From positions 1 to 20,015 of the forward strand of contig CAZKZZ010000054.1 in the NCBI GenBank assembly GCA_964557375.1: a stretch of 20,015 nt of DNA, written 5' to 3'. Shown here piece by piece: positions 1-7,236 of the stretch. The position numbers and the translations under genes are program-made. A model generated the notes under the pieces. It had not been told where the DNA came from and made no database searches. It saw only the letters and a program-made list of their open reading frames with translations. Each line of letters opens with the position of its first letter. The stretch's first letter is position 1. The stretch comes from CAZKZZ01 sp964557375. GTDB lineage: Bacteria; Spirochaetota; Spirochaetia; SPDA01; CAZJBZ01.

Positions 1-1
1 A

Positions 2-292
2 GAAAACGCTCTTTCAACCGGGTTAGGAATAATAAGCTATCAAGTAGTCCAGGAATTTCTCAACGTCGCACTCCAGAAATTCGAAGTGCCTCTTACTAAT
101 GAAGACGCGGCAACCTATCTGCATACGATTTTAGAGCCTCTCTGCAAGATTTATCCGACTATAGAATTATACGAAAGAGGGGGTGGCGGAAGACCGGCCG
201 GGCCGGCCCGGCGGAGGGGACGGAGCCGGAGAAGCCGGCACGAGAAAGCCGGGCTGGAGCCAGGGGGAGACCTCCCCCTCCACCATCTGTAA
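2..292 (+). pseudogene. 3' part of a PIN-domain (VapC-like) gene with a replaced C-terminus
   Basis: The frame is open from the window edge (codon at 2) to a TAA at 290-292, so the gene starts upstream of the window; the GTG at 86 is internal. Residues from 2 to about 177 resemble the middle of PIN-domain ribonucleases (VapC toxins): an ISYQVVQEFLNVALQKF helix followed by a segment ending in PTIELYERG. In the family a further 40-60 residues follow, including a late catalytic acidic residue in an SFYDSLIVAAA-like stretch. Here the frame instead enters Gly/Arg-rich sequence encoded by a GC-rich block, with no PIN character, and ends. I read it as a truncated, probably inactive toxin-type nuclease. 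The N-terminal catalytic Asp and any antitoxin gene would lie outside the window. Family assignment is from recognition of this short stretch only. Confidence 0.55.
178..280. repeat. GC-rich block with perfect inverted repeats inside the broken PIN gene
   Basis: Where PIN homology stops, the sequence becomes purine- and GC-rich and contains a perfect 16-bp palindrome at 197-212 (GCCGGGCCGGCCCGGC). It also contains a perfect 8-bp stem with a 2-nt loop at 262-279 (AGGGGGAG / CTCCCCCT). Variants of AGCCGG recur between about 228 and 255. This differs from the neighbouring coding sequence and looks like a small REP- or MITE-like insertion or a rearrangement junction. No transposase or target-site duplication is visible. 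Confidence 0.4.
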
Positions 293-310
293 CAAGGTTT
301 GAGGCAGTAC
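288..310 (+). repeat. Left copy of a 23-bp inverted repeat flanking yejABEF
   Basis: Positions 291-306 (AACAAGGTTTGAGGCA) match the reverse complement of 6141-6156 exactly. With flanks, 288-310 matches the reverse complement of 6137-6159 at 21 of 23 positions. This copy lies just after the GC-rich block; the other lies in the last codons of the oxidoreductase gene. Together they bracket exactly the yejABEF genes. Confidence 0.6.
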
Positions 311-313
311 AAC

Positions 314-327
314 GCGTAGCACTACGC
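314..327 (-). terminator. Small hairpin downstream of yejF
   Basis: GCGTAGCACTACGC is a perfect 6-bp inverted repeat with a 2-nt loop, 20 bases past the yejF stop codon. It could terminate or stabilise the yej transcript, but no T-tract follows on the minus strand, so an intrinsic terminator is not well supported. Confidence 0.3.
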
Positions 328-347
328 AGGGGCGCGCTCGACCGGAC

Positions 348-1979
348 TTACACCGGGGCGTCGAGGAAGGCGGTGCGGAGCAGTTCCCGGGTGTAGGGGT
401 CCTGGGGGTTGGAGAAGATGTCGCGGGCAGGGCCGCTTTCGACGATTTTGCCGTCCTTCATGATGATGAGGTTGTGGCAGAGGGTTTTTACCACCTTGAG
501 GTCGTGGCTTATGAAAATATAGGTGAGCTCGTATTTTGCCTGGAGTTCTTTGAGGAGCTCGATTACCTGGAACTGGATGGAGCGGTCGAGCGAGGATGTG
601 GGCTCGTCGAGGATGATGAAATCCGGTTTGAGAACGATTGCCCTGGCCAAGGCGATGCGCTGGCGCTGGCCGCCGGAGAACTCATGGGGGTAGCGGCCGC
701 GGGTTTCCGGGTCGAGGCCGACCTCCTTCATGGCCCGGATGATCATCTCTTCACGCTCGCCGGGGGTGCCGACATCGTGTATCTCGAGGCCTTCGCCGAT
801 TATTTTTTCTACGGTAAGCCGGGGGCTCAAACTGCCGTACGGGTCCTGGAAGATGATCTGCATGGAACGGCGGTAGGGGCGGACTTCGCTGTCGGAGAGT
901 TTGTGGAGGGGAGTATCTCTAAAATAGATTTCACCCCTGCTGCTTTCGAGCCTGAGGAGCGCCCTGCCCAAGGTCGTCTTGCCCGACCCGCTCTCTCCGA
1001 CCACGCCTAACGTCTGGCCCCGTCTGACCTCGACAGTAACCCCGTCCACCGCTTTTACATACCCTTTGGTAACGCGCAGGAACCCGCGCTGAATGGGAAA
1101 CCACACCTTGACCTCTTTGAGTTTTAAGAGCTCTTCTTTGGCCGGGTCCGGCTCGGGCGGCTCTTCGGTCAGTTCCGCCTCGATGAGCTCCCGGGTGTAC
1201 TCATGCTGGGGATCGGTGAAGATCTGATGTGCGGTACCCTTCTCAACGAGATAGCCGTCCCGCATGACTGCAATCCGGTCGGCAATCCGCTGGACGATCG
1301 AAAAATCGTGAGTAATAAAGAGGACGGCCATATCGAGCTCGTCCTTGAGCCTTTTGAGGAGCCGGAGGATCTGGTCCTGAATGGTCACATCGAGCGAGGT
1401 GGTCGGCTCGTCCGCTATGAGCAGTTTGGGCCGGTTTATGAGGGCCATGGCGATCATCACCCGCTGCCGCTCGCCGCCTGAGAGCTGGTGGGGGAATGAT
1501 TTGAGCCGGTCTTCCGGGCTTCGTATTCCGGCCATGGTAAGCCATTCCAGCACTTCGGGGCGGGCCTCATCGAGGGAAATTCCGCGGTGGATGAACAGGG
1601 TCTCCGCTATCTGTTTTTCGACGGTGTGGAGGGGGTTTAGGGAGCTCATCGGTTCCTGGAAGATCATCCCGATGTCGTTGCCCCGCACGCGGAGGAGCTC
1701 CTCTTCGGGGAGGGCGAGGAGGTCGCGGGTTTGGTGGAAAACTATCGAGCCTTCCGGGTAGACCGCCTGATGGGCGGGGAGAAGGCGGAGGATCGAAGAG
1801 GCGGTGACCGTCTTACCAGACCCGCTCTCTCCTACCAGGGCCAGGGTCTCGTTGGGGAGAATATCGAGGTCCACCCCGTGGATGACTTCCCGCAGGTCGG
1901 CCCCGTGCCGGAAGGCGACCTTGAGGCCGCGGATCGAGACAAGGGGGTTGGCCGGGCCCTGTTGTACCGGGCTGCTCAT
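348..1979 (-). CDS. yejF: Peptide ABC importer, double ATP-binding protein YejF
   Basis: This 543-residue cytoplasmic ATPase powers the YejABEF peptide importer; both nucleotide-binding domains are fused in one chain, as in E. coli YejF (about 529 aa). Domain 1: Walker A GESGSGKT 50-57, Q-loop Q108, signature LSGGE 166-170, Walker B LLIADE 186-191, switch His224. Domain 2: Walker A 328-335, Q-loop Q378, signature FSGGQ 434-438, Walker B FIILDE 454-459, His492. Each domain ends in the C-terminal oligopeptide-ABC extension (DPQHEYTREL, DPQDPYTREL), and an acidic/proline linker joins them near 272-281. Both sites look catalytically intact. The start ATG at 1979 has GAGGAGG just upstream and lies 10 nt after the yejE stop. 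It is the last gene of the minus-strand operon. DppD/DppF- or OppD/OppF-type fusion is the alternative family, but the neighbours make Yej clear. Confidence 0.95.
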   Translation of the reverse strand: MSSPVQQGPANPLVSIRGLKVAFRHGADLREVIHGVDLDILPNETLALVGESGSGKTVTASSILRLLPAHQAVYPEGSIVFHQTRDLLALPEEELLRVRGNDIGMIFQEPMSSLNPLHTVEKQIAETLFIHRGISLDEARPEVLEWLTMAGIRSPEDRLKSFPHQLSGGERQRVMIAMALINRPKLLIADEPTTSLDVTIQDQILRLLKRLKDELDMAVLFITHDFSIVQRIADRIAVMRDGYLVEKGTAHQIFTDPQHEYTRELIEAELTEEPPEPDPAKEELLKLKEVKVWFPIQRGFLRVTKGYVKAVDGVTVEVRRGQTLGVVGESGSGKTTLGRALLRLESSRGEIYFRDTPLHKLSDSEVRPYRRSMQIIFQDPYGSLSPRLTVEKIIGEGLEIHDVGTPGEREEMIIRAMKEVGLDPETRGRYPHEFSGGQRQRIALARAIVLKPDFIILDEPTSSLDRSIQFQVIELLKELQAKYELTYIFISHDLKVVKTLCHNLIIMKDGKIVESGPARDIFSNPQDPYTRELLRTAFLDAPV

Positions 1980-1989
1980 TCAGTCCTCC

Positions 1990-3099
1990 TCATCCCGCCC
2001 TCCTCGGGTCGAACGCGTCCCGTACCGCTTCTCCTACGAAGACCAGGAGGGTGAGCATACTGCCCAATACCACGAATGCGGTAATGCCCAGCCAGGGGGC
2101 CTGGAGGTTTGCCTTGCCCTGGGCGAGGAGTTCCCCCAGAGAAGGGGAGCCTACCGGCAGACCGAAGCCCAAAAAATCGAGGGACGTGAGGGTGGTAATC
2201 GAGCCGCCTAAAATAAACGGCATGAAGGTAAGTGTCGCCACCATTGCGTTGGGAAGAATATGGATGAACATGATCTTGGAATCTTTTAGCCCCATCGCTT
2301 TGGCAGCCTGCACGTATTCGAAGTTACGGGCCCTTAAGAACTCCGCTCGGACCACTCCCACCAGGCTCATCCAGCCGAAAAGGAGGGTAATCCCTAAAAG
2401 CCACCAGAAGTTGGGCTGGACCACACTGGCGAGGATGATAAGAAGGAACAACGTAGGCATGCCCGACCACACCTCCATGAACCGCTGCCCTAAAATGTCG
2501 AGGCGCCCCCCGTAAAATCCCATGACCGCCCCCACGGCCACACCGATAATCGAAGAGAAGATGGTAAGTGTTAATCCGAAGAGGACCGAAATGCGGAACC
2601 CGTAGAGGACCCGGGCGAGGACATCCCTCCCCTTGTCGTCTGTACCGAGAGGGTTTTCCTTGGTCGGGGGAGAGGGGGCGGGGCTGGGAAGATCGTAGTT
2701 AATCGTATCGTAGCTGAACTTGATAGGCGGCCAGATGATCCACCCCTTCTCCTTGATGAGTTCCTCCACATACGGGTCCCGGTAATCAGCCGCCATCTCG
2801 AACTCACCCCCGAACTCGGTCTCGCTGTACTCCTTTACGATGGGAAAAAACAGTTTCCCGTCATGACCGATTACAAGAGGTACGTCGTTTGCCAGCACTT
2901 CCGAGAAAAGGCTCAAGATGAACATGGTAAGAAAGATCCAGAAGGAGTAATACCCCCGCCTGTTCCGCTTGAAACGCCTCAGCCGTTCCTGAAAAAGGGC
3001 GGATTGGGTGAACGTTTTCCGTCTCCGTTTGTCCTCCCGATGTTCCGACATACCGATGGATTGAGCTGTATTACTTTCTGTAGGTTTGATCTCAAGCAT
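1990..3099 (-). CDS. yejE: Peptide ABC importer, inner-membrane permease YejE
   Basis: This 369-residue permease of the DppC/OppC class forms the transport channel with YejB. From memory, extended stretches match E. coli YejE closely: RRGYYSFWIFL near the first membrane helix (about 48-66), a 60-80 residue periplasmic segment (FFPIVKEYSETEFGG), the NPLGTDDKGRDVLARVLYG motif before TM2, FMEVWSGMPTLFL, and the cytoplasmic EAA loop around YVQAAKAMGL that docks on the ATPase. It ends GEAVRDAFDPRRAG, as in the family. The N-terminus has about 35 extra basic, hydrophilic residues compared with E. coli; Met17 would shorten it but has no ribosome binding site. ATG 3099 lies 6 nt after the yejB stop and is kept. 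Its own stop is 10 nt before yejF. Confidence 0.94.
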   Translation of the reverse strand: MLEIKPTESNTAQSIGMSEHREDKRRRKTFTQSALFQERLRRFKRNRRGYYSFWIFLTMFILSLFSEVLANDVPLVIGHDGKLFFPIVKEYSETEFGGEFEMAADYRDPYVEELIKEKGWIIWPPIKFSYDTINYDLPSPAPSPPTKENPLGTDDKGRDVLARVLYGFRISVLFGLTLTIFSSIIGVAVGAVMGFYGGRLDILGQRFMEVWSGMPTLFLLIILASVVQPNFWWLLGITLLFGWMSLVGVVRAEFLRARNFEYVQAAKAMGLKDSKIMFIHILPNAMVATLTFMPFILGGSITTLTSLDFLGFGLPVGSPSLGELLAQGKANLQAPWLGITAFVVLGSMLTLLVFVGEAVRDAFDPRRAG

Positions 3100-3105
3100 T
3101 TCCCG

Positions 3106-4257
3106 TTACTGCCCCTGTATCTGTCGTGATTCGAAATCGATCCGCGGATCCACAATGGTGTAGGTGAGATCACTTACCAGATTCAACACCAAACCGAGAA
3201 GAGTAAAGATATAAAGTGTTCCGAACATGACGGTGTAATCCCGCTGCATGGTCGCTTCGAACCCGAGCAGGCCCAGCCCTTCCAGCGAAAAGATAACTTC
3301 GATGAGAAGAGACCCGGTAAAAAACATGCTGATAAACGCCGACGGAAATCCGGCAATGATCAGCAGCATGGCGTTGCGGAACACATGCTTGGAGAGGATC
3401 CGCTTCTCCGTACACCCTTTGGCCCGCGCGGTCATAACGTACTGCTTGTTTATCTCATCAAGGAAAGAGTTCTTGGTGAGCATGGTAAGGGTTGCAAACC
3501 CGCCGATTACCATAGCCAGCACGGGCAGGGCGAGATGGTGAAAGTAGTCCCCGATTTTTGCAAAAAAGGAGAGGTCGGCCCAATTATCTGAGATCAGCCC
3601 CCGGAGCGGGAACCAGTTGAGGAACGTCCCCCCGGCAAACAGGATAATAAGCAGTATGGCAAAAAGGAACGTGGGGATGGCGTTTCCGACAATGACCGCT
3701 GTAGATGTCCACACATCGAACCTGCTCCCGTTTCGCACCGCCTTCCGGATACCGAGAGGAATTGAGACGAGGTAGATGATCAGTGTACTCCAGATCCCTA
3801 ATGAAACCGATACGGGGAGCCGTTCGATGATCAGCCTTATGACCGATTTTCCGCGGAAGAGGCTCTCCCCGAAATCGAAGACGATATAACTCTTGAGCAT
3901 GTTGAAGTAGCGGATGTGAAGCGGTTTGTCGAACCCGAACCGTTTCTCGATCTCGGCGATTACCTCCGGGTCGAGGCCCCGTGCCCCCCGGTAGCCGGTA
4001 CCGCCGCCTTCGTCCACTCCACCGCCGGAGCTGTCGATATCTTCGCCCCCGTCAAAGGTCCCCCCGCTGCCTACTTCCTGCTGTCCCTGTCCGGAGATCC
4101 GCTCCATGATCATGTTGCTTCCGATCCCGCTCATCCGGGCGACCATCTGGTCTACCGGGCCGCCCGGGGCTATCTGGACGATAAAGAAGTTTATGGTGAT
4201 GATGGCAAAGAGCGTGGGGATAATCAGTAATATTCTGCGTATTATGTAGGCGCCCAT
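3106..4257 (-). CDS. yejB: Peptide ABC importer, inner-membrane permease YejB
   Basis: This 383-residue DppB/OppB-class permease is the partner of YejE. It begins MGAYIIRRILLIIPTLFAI and INFFIVQIAPGGPVDQ, almost as in E. coli YejB. Further family blocks follow: RGLDPEVIAEIEKRFGFDKP near 94-112, SIPLGIRKAVRNGSRFDVW, LTMLTKNSFLDEINKQYV, the EAA loop TARAKG, the FRNAMLLIIAGFPSAFISMF helix, and VDPRIDFE at the end. Residues about 56-93 form a Gly/Ser/Asp-rich low-complexity loop, on the periplasmic side by topology. E. coli has a similar but less glycine-rich insert at the same place. The start ATG 4257 follows the yejA stop by 28 nt and has no clear Shine-Dalgarno, so expression may rely on coupling or a weak site. 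Confidence 0.94.
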   Translation of the reverse strand: MGAYIIRRILLIIPTLFAIITINFFIVQIAPGGPVDQMVARMSGIGSNMIMERISGQGQQEVGSGGTFDGGEDIDSSGGGVDEGGGTGYRGARGLDPEVIAEIEKRFGFDKPLHIRYFNMLKSYIVFDFGESLFRGKSVIRLIIERLPVSVSLGIWSTLIIYLVSIPLGIRKAVRNGSRFDVWTSTAVIVGNAIPTFLFAILLIILFAGGTFLNWFPLRGLISDNWADLSFFAKIGDYFHHLALPVLAMVIGGFATLTMLTKNSFLDEINKQYVMTARAKGCTEKRILSKHVFRNAMLLIIAGFPSAFISMFFTGSLLIEVIFSLEGLGLLGFEATMQRDYTVMFGTLYIFTLLGLVLNLVSDLTYTIVDPRIDFESRQIQGQ

Positions 4258-4285
4258 CGATTGTTACGTTTTCATCGCCGACTCA

Positions 4286-6073
4286 TCATTCCGTGGACCA
4301 CCAGGTGTTGATGCCCAGAGCGTATTTCGGGCGCACCGCAGGCCGGTCGAATTTGTTCCAGTACGAAACCCGAAACGCCGAAATGTGCCACTGGGGAACG
4401 ACATAGTGGTTCCAGGTAAGCACGCGGTCGAGAGCACGCCCCCAATGGAGCAGCGCCTGCTCGTCTTCCTGCCGTTTCTCGATCCCTTCGATGAGATAAT
4501 CCACCGCTTCGTCCTGCACGCCTGCCGTATTGTAGGTGAAGTCCATGTAGTCGCTGTGCCAGACGATTTTGAGATCGGTATCCGGATAGAAGTTGGCACT
4601 GTAGCCTCCGGATATCATATCGAAGTCCCGCTCCCGGAGCCTGTTGGTGAATTGGGTCGTATCCACAATCCGGATGTTCATGGTAACGCCGAGCCGCTCT
4701 AAGTTCTTCTGAAACGGAATTGCCACCCGTTCCATTGAAGGGCTGTAGAGAAGCAGTTCGAACTCCATGGGCTCGCCCGTGCGGGTGTTGACCAGTTTCC
4801 GGTCTCTGATTTCCCAGCCCGCCTGCCGGAGCAGCTGCAGGGCCTGCCTCATCTGGGGACGGATATTTCCCGATCCATCGGTTTTCGGCGGCTGAAACTC
4901 TTTGGTAAACACTTCGGGAGGGATTTTGTCCTTTATAGGCTGGAGAATCCGCCTCTCTTCTGCAGAGGGGAGTCCTTTCGCCTCGTATTTGGTGTTCTGG
5001 AAATAACTGCGGGTGCGGGTGTACTGTCCGTAAAAGAGGTTTTTGTTCATCCACTCGAAGTCGAAAACGTAGGTGAGCGCTTCTCTTACGCGCCGGTCTT
5101 CGAACATGGGACGCTGGATATTGTACACGAACGCCTGCATGGGCTGGGGGATGTCGTGGGGGATCTCCTCTTTGATGATTTCTCCGGAGTCGAACTTGGG
5201 TCCTTCATACATCGTGGCCCAGTTCTTGGAGATGTTCTCCTGTCTGAAGTCATACTCTCCCGCTTTAAACGCTTCGAAGGCGACATTCTGGTCCCGGTAG
5301 TAGTCGTAGCGCATATAATCGAAGTTGTTCTGCCCTTTGTTGACGGGGATGTCGGCCGCCCAGTAATCTTCGACACGCTCGTAGACCACGTATTGACCGA
5401 TTTTATAATCCGAGATGGTATAGGCGGATGAGCCGAGAGGGACCTCGGTAAGCGGTTCGGTAAAATCCCTGGTTTCCCAGAAATGCTTGGGGATGATCCT
5501 GTTGCCGGCGAGGGCCATGAGCATTTCCTTACTCCCCTCTGCAAGAGAAAACCGCACCCGGTAGCGGTCGAGTGCTCTTACATCTTCGACGGCGCTGAAG
5601 TACTGTTTGAACTGGGGTACGCCGAACTCGAAAAAGGTGTTAAACGAGTAGACCACATCTTCCGCGGTAATGGGCTCACCGTCCTGAAACCGGGCGTCCG
5701 GATTGATGTGAAAAATGACCCAGGTGTAGTCGTCGGGGTATTGGATCTTCTCGGCTATCAGTGGGTAGAGAACGTCCACCTCATCATCACTTCCTACCAT
5801 CAGGGTATCGTAGATATCTCTGCTCCCTACAGCAGCAACACCTCGCTGGGCAAACCGGTGAAAGTTATCGTATGTGCCGATCGAATGCATCCGCAGGGTG
5901 CCCCCTTTCGGCGCGTTGGGATTGACGTAGTCGAAATGGGTAAAACCTTCATCGTACTTCGGCTCTCCTTGGAGTGCTATGGAGCGGGCAACCGTTACTT
6001 CCGCCCAGCCCGTCCCTGCAGCAGCGAAGAGGACCGCAAGTGCCAAAAAAATAAACGGTAATCGGTATTTCAT
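4286..6073 (-). CDS. yejA: Peptide-binding protein YejA (SBP family 5)
   Basis: This 595-residue extracytoplasmic solute-binding protein delivers peptides to YejBEF. In enterobacteria the system imports peptide antibiotics such as microcin C and contributes to antimicrobial-peptide resistance. The N-terminus is a classical signal peptide (MKYRLPFIFLALAVLF then AAAGTGWA, cleavage near residue 24-25) with no lipobox cysteine, so the mature protein is probably soluble in the periplasm. Family-5 features include FTHFDYVNPNAPKGGTLR (about 44-61), ARFQDGEPITAEDVVYSF, and a C-terminal half with RNLERLGV-like and DTTQFTNRLRERDFDM segments. The start ATG 6073 has GGGAGGGAATT immediately upstream. It lies 46 nt after the oxidoreductase gene, in a stretch with a 14-bp palindrome that could be a control site. 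Confidence 0.93.
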   Translation of the reverse strand: MKYRLPFIFLALAVLFAAAGTGWAEVTVARSIALQGEPKYDEGFTHFDYVNPNAPKGGTLRMHSIGTYDNFHRFAQRGVAAVGSRDIYDTLMVGSDDEVDVLYPLIAEKIQYPDDYTWVIFHINPDARFQDGEPITAEDVVYSFNTFFEFGVPQFKQYFSAVEDVRALDRYRVRFSLAEGSKEMLMALAGNRIIPKHFWETRDFTEPLTEVPLGSSAYTISDYKIGQYVVYERVEDYWAADIPVNKGQNNFDYMRYDYYRDQNVAFEAFKAGEYDFRQENISKNWATMYEGPKFDSGEIIKEEIPHDIPQPMQAFVYNIQRPMFEDRRVREALTYVFDFEWMNKNLFYGQYTRTRSYFQNTKYEAKGLPSAEERRILQPIKDKIPPEVFTKEFQPPKTDGSGNIRPQMRQALQLLRQAGWEIRDRKLVNTRTGEPMEFELLLYSPSMERVAIPFQKNLERLGVTMNIRIVDTTQFTNRLRERDFDMISGGYSANFYPDTDLKIVWHSDYMDFTYNTAGVQDEAVDYLIEGIEKRQEDEQALLHWGRALDRVLTWNHYVVPQWHISAFRVSYWNKFDRPAVRPKYALGINTWWSTE

Positions 6074-6084
6074 AATTCCCTCCC

Positions 6085-6098
6085 TGTTTTTAAAAACA
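6085..6098. promoter_or_regulatory. 14-bp palindrome before yejA
   Basis: TGTTTTTAAAAACA is a perfect 14-bp palindrome in the 46-nt gap between the oxidoreductase stop and yejA, just upstream of the yejA ribosome binding site. It could be an operator; it is too AT-rich and too near the start to be a terminator. Functional role is conjecture. Confidence 0.3.
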
Positions 6099-6119
6099 TA
6101 CGGAAAAGCTCATCTTTAG

Positions 6120-7235
6120 TCAACGGAATATCGTCCGTAGTGCCTCAAACCTTGTTGCACGGATAAACCGCATTACCTGCAAGGCATCGGCTGCGGAGGA
6201 GTCGGGACAATACCCCACCTCCCGCGCGCACCGGACCGCGTCGGCTATCATGTTGGTAAAATAGCCTGTCTTTTCGATAACCGGGGTCTCGTCCGGGAGA
6301 AGTGAGCGGTACCCTTCGTAAAAGGGGCTTTCCACACTTTTTTCAAAGCTCAATACACCGTTTCCCACCCGTACTCTCCCCCGCTCAAAACTTATCTCGG
6401 TCTCGAAGACGAGATGGTCCCTTCCCGCTCCCGTTTCGACGACGACCGGTATCTCCCCCGCCCTGCCGAATAAAAAAGCGGACCCCTGGTTCGAACGGAG
6501 CGTTCCAAAGCGGCGGGAGAGGCGCAGAGGGCTGCTGTTAGAGGGCCCGGCTGCCAGGAGAAAATTGATGATATCCACCAGATGGGTCCCGTCGTGGAGA
6601 AGCATGTCTTTGAGGCGGGTCGTCCTGCCGAAGTAGAGGGCAGTCCGTACGGCCAGGACTTCACCGTAGCGGCGGTCCGCGATCAAACCCCGGACCGCCC
6701 GGTAATCGGCCGAATACCGCCGTTCGTGGTTTACGAGCACTTTCGTCCTTCCGGATCTGTGGATTCTTTCGATTTTTCGTGCGTCCCGCAGGGTCTCTGC
6801 AACCGGTTTCTCACAAATGACGACGGGGACCCCTGCAGCTGCTGCCCTTTTTACCATATAGTGATGAGATTCGGGGTAAGTCGCGACTACGAGAATATCG
6901 GGAACAGCAGCATCGAGGAGCCGGTCGATATGGTCGAAGACCTGTGGTGCCGGACCGTGTCCTCCCCAATCTTCCATAAACAGGCGGCGTGCTTCACCGT
7001 CACGGTCACAACCACTTATAAGGTTGCAGTCGGGGTTTTCCGTGATCGCACCGATATGGGTGCACGGTTTCTCCCGCAGTGCATCCTTCTCGAGAGTGGA
7101 AGCAATTCTTCCTAAACCCACGACACTGCACCGGAGGGGGCGTGGGTTGCCGGGGCGGTTGTCAACGGAGCGGGGGCGGCCGGGGTTGGGATTGCCGGGG
7201 CGGGGCTTACCGGGGCGTGGGTTGCCGAGAACCAT
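6120..7235 (-). CDS. Gfo/Idh/MocA-family NAD(P)-dependent oxidoreductase with a pentapeptide-repeat N-terminus
   Basis: This is a predicted cytoplasmic dehydrogenase of 371 residues, probably acting on a sugar, inositol-like or other polyol substrate; the substrate cannot be read from sequence. Residues 36-160 form a Rossmann domain with CSVVGLGRIAS (37-46), ILVVATYPESHH and the family EKP motif (VVICEKPVAETL, 138-149) containing the conserved lysine. NHERRYS follows near 169, and HDGTHLVDII (214-223) carries the expected Asp/His pair. Residues 4-33 are six five-residue repeats that normal members lack. The frame is open further upstream to 7343, inside the diguanylate cyclase gene. The ATG at 7235 is preferred because GGAGGG lies 7 nt upstream and it starts 1 nt after the cyclase stop, which suggests translational coupling. 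The gene precedes yejA by 46 nt. Confidence 0.85.
   Translation of the reverse strand: MVLGNPRPGKPRPGNPNPGRPRSVDNRPGNPRPLRCSVVGLGRIASTLEKDALREKPCTHIGAITENPDCNLISGCDRDGEARRLFMEDWGGHGPAPQVFDHIDRLLDAAVPDILVVATYPESHHYMVKRAAAAGVPVVICEKPVAETLRDARKIERIHRSGRTKVLVNHERRYSADYRAVRGLIADRRYGEVLAVRTALYFGRTTRLKDMLLHDGTHLVDIINFLLAAGPSNSSPLRLSRRFGTLRSNQGSAFLFGRAGEIPVVVETGAGRDHLVFETEISFERGRVRVGNGVLSFEKSVESPFYEGYRSLLPDETPVIEKTGYFTNMIADAVRCAREVGYCPDSSAADALQVMRFIRATRFEALRTIFR
6137..6159 (-). repeat. Right copy of the 23-bp inverted repeat flanking yejABEF
   Basis: This is the reverse-complement partner of 288-310, with 21 of 23 positions identical and a 16-bp perfect core at 6141-6156. It lies in the last codons of the oxidoreductase gene, where it encodes ATRFEALR. 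Confidence 0.6.
7137..7226 (-). repeat. Six in-frame 15-bp tandem repeats (PR-rich pentapeptides)
   Basis: On the minus strand this 90-bp stretch divides exactly into six 15-nt units following ATG-GTT-CTC. Units 1 and 6 (7212-7226 and 7137-7151) are identical, GGCAACCCACGCCCC. The encoded pentads follow G-[NKR]-P-[RN]-P, with the fourth and fifth more diverged (GRPRS, VDNRP). The stretch lies between the start codon and the Rossmann fold of the oxidoreductase, giving a basic, proline-rich leader. It is a coding minisatellite by structure, and copy number may vary between strains. Confidence 0.85.
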
Positions 7236-7236
7236 C

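Noticed and set aside
474..1010. 178-codon open frame on the plus strand
   Set aside because: It lies wholly antisense to yejF, whose motifs and family length are unambiguous; it has no recognisable domain and is a shadow of GC-rich coding sequence.
5483..6061. 192-codon open frame on the plus strand antisense to yejA
   Set aside because: It has no signal, domain or ribosome binding site of note, and yejA on the opposite strand is certain.
7137..7226. CRISPR array
   Set aside because: The 15-bp units are contiguous, without spacers, keep the reading frame, and no cas gene is nearby.
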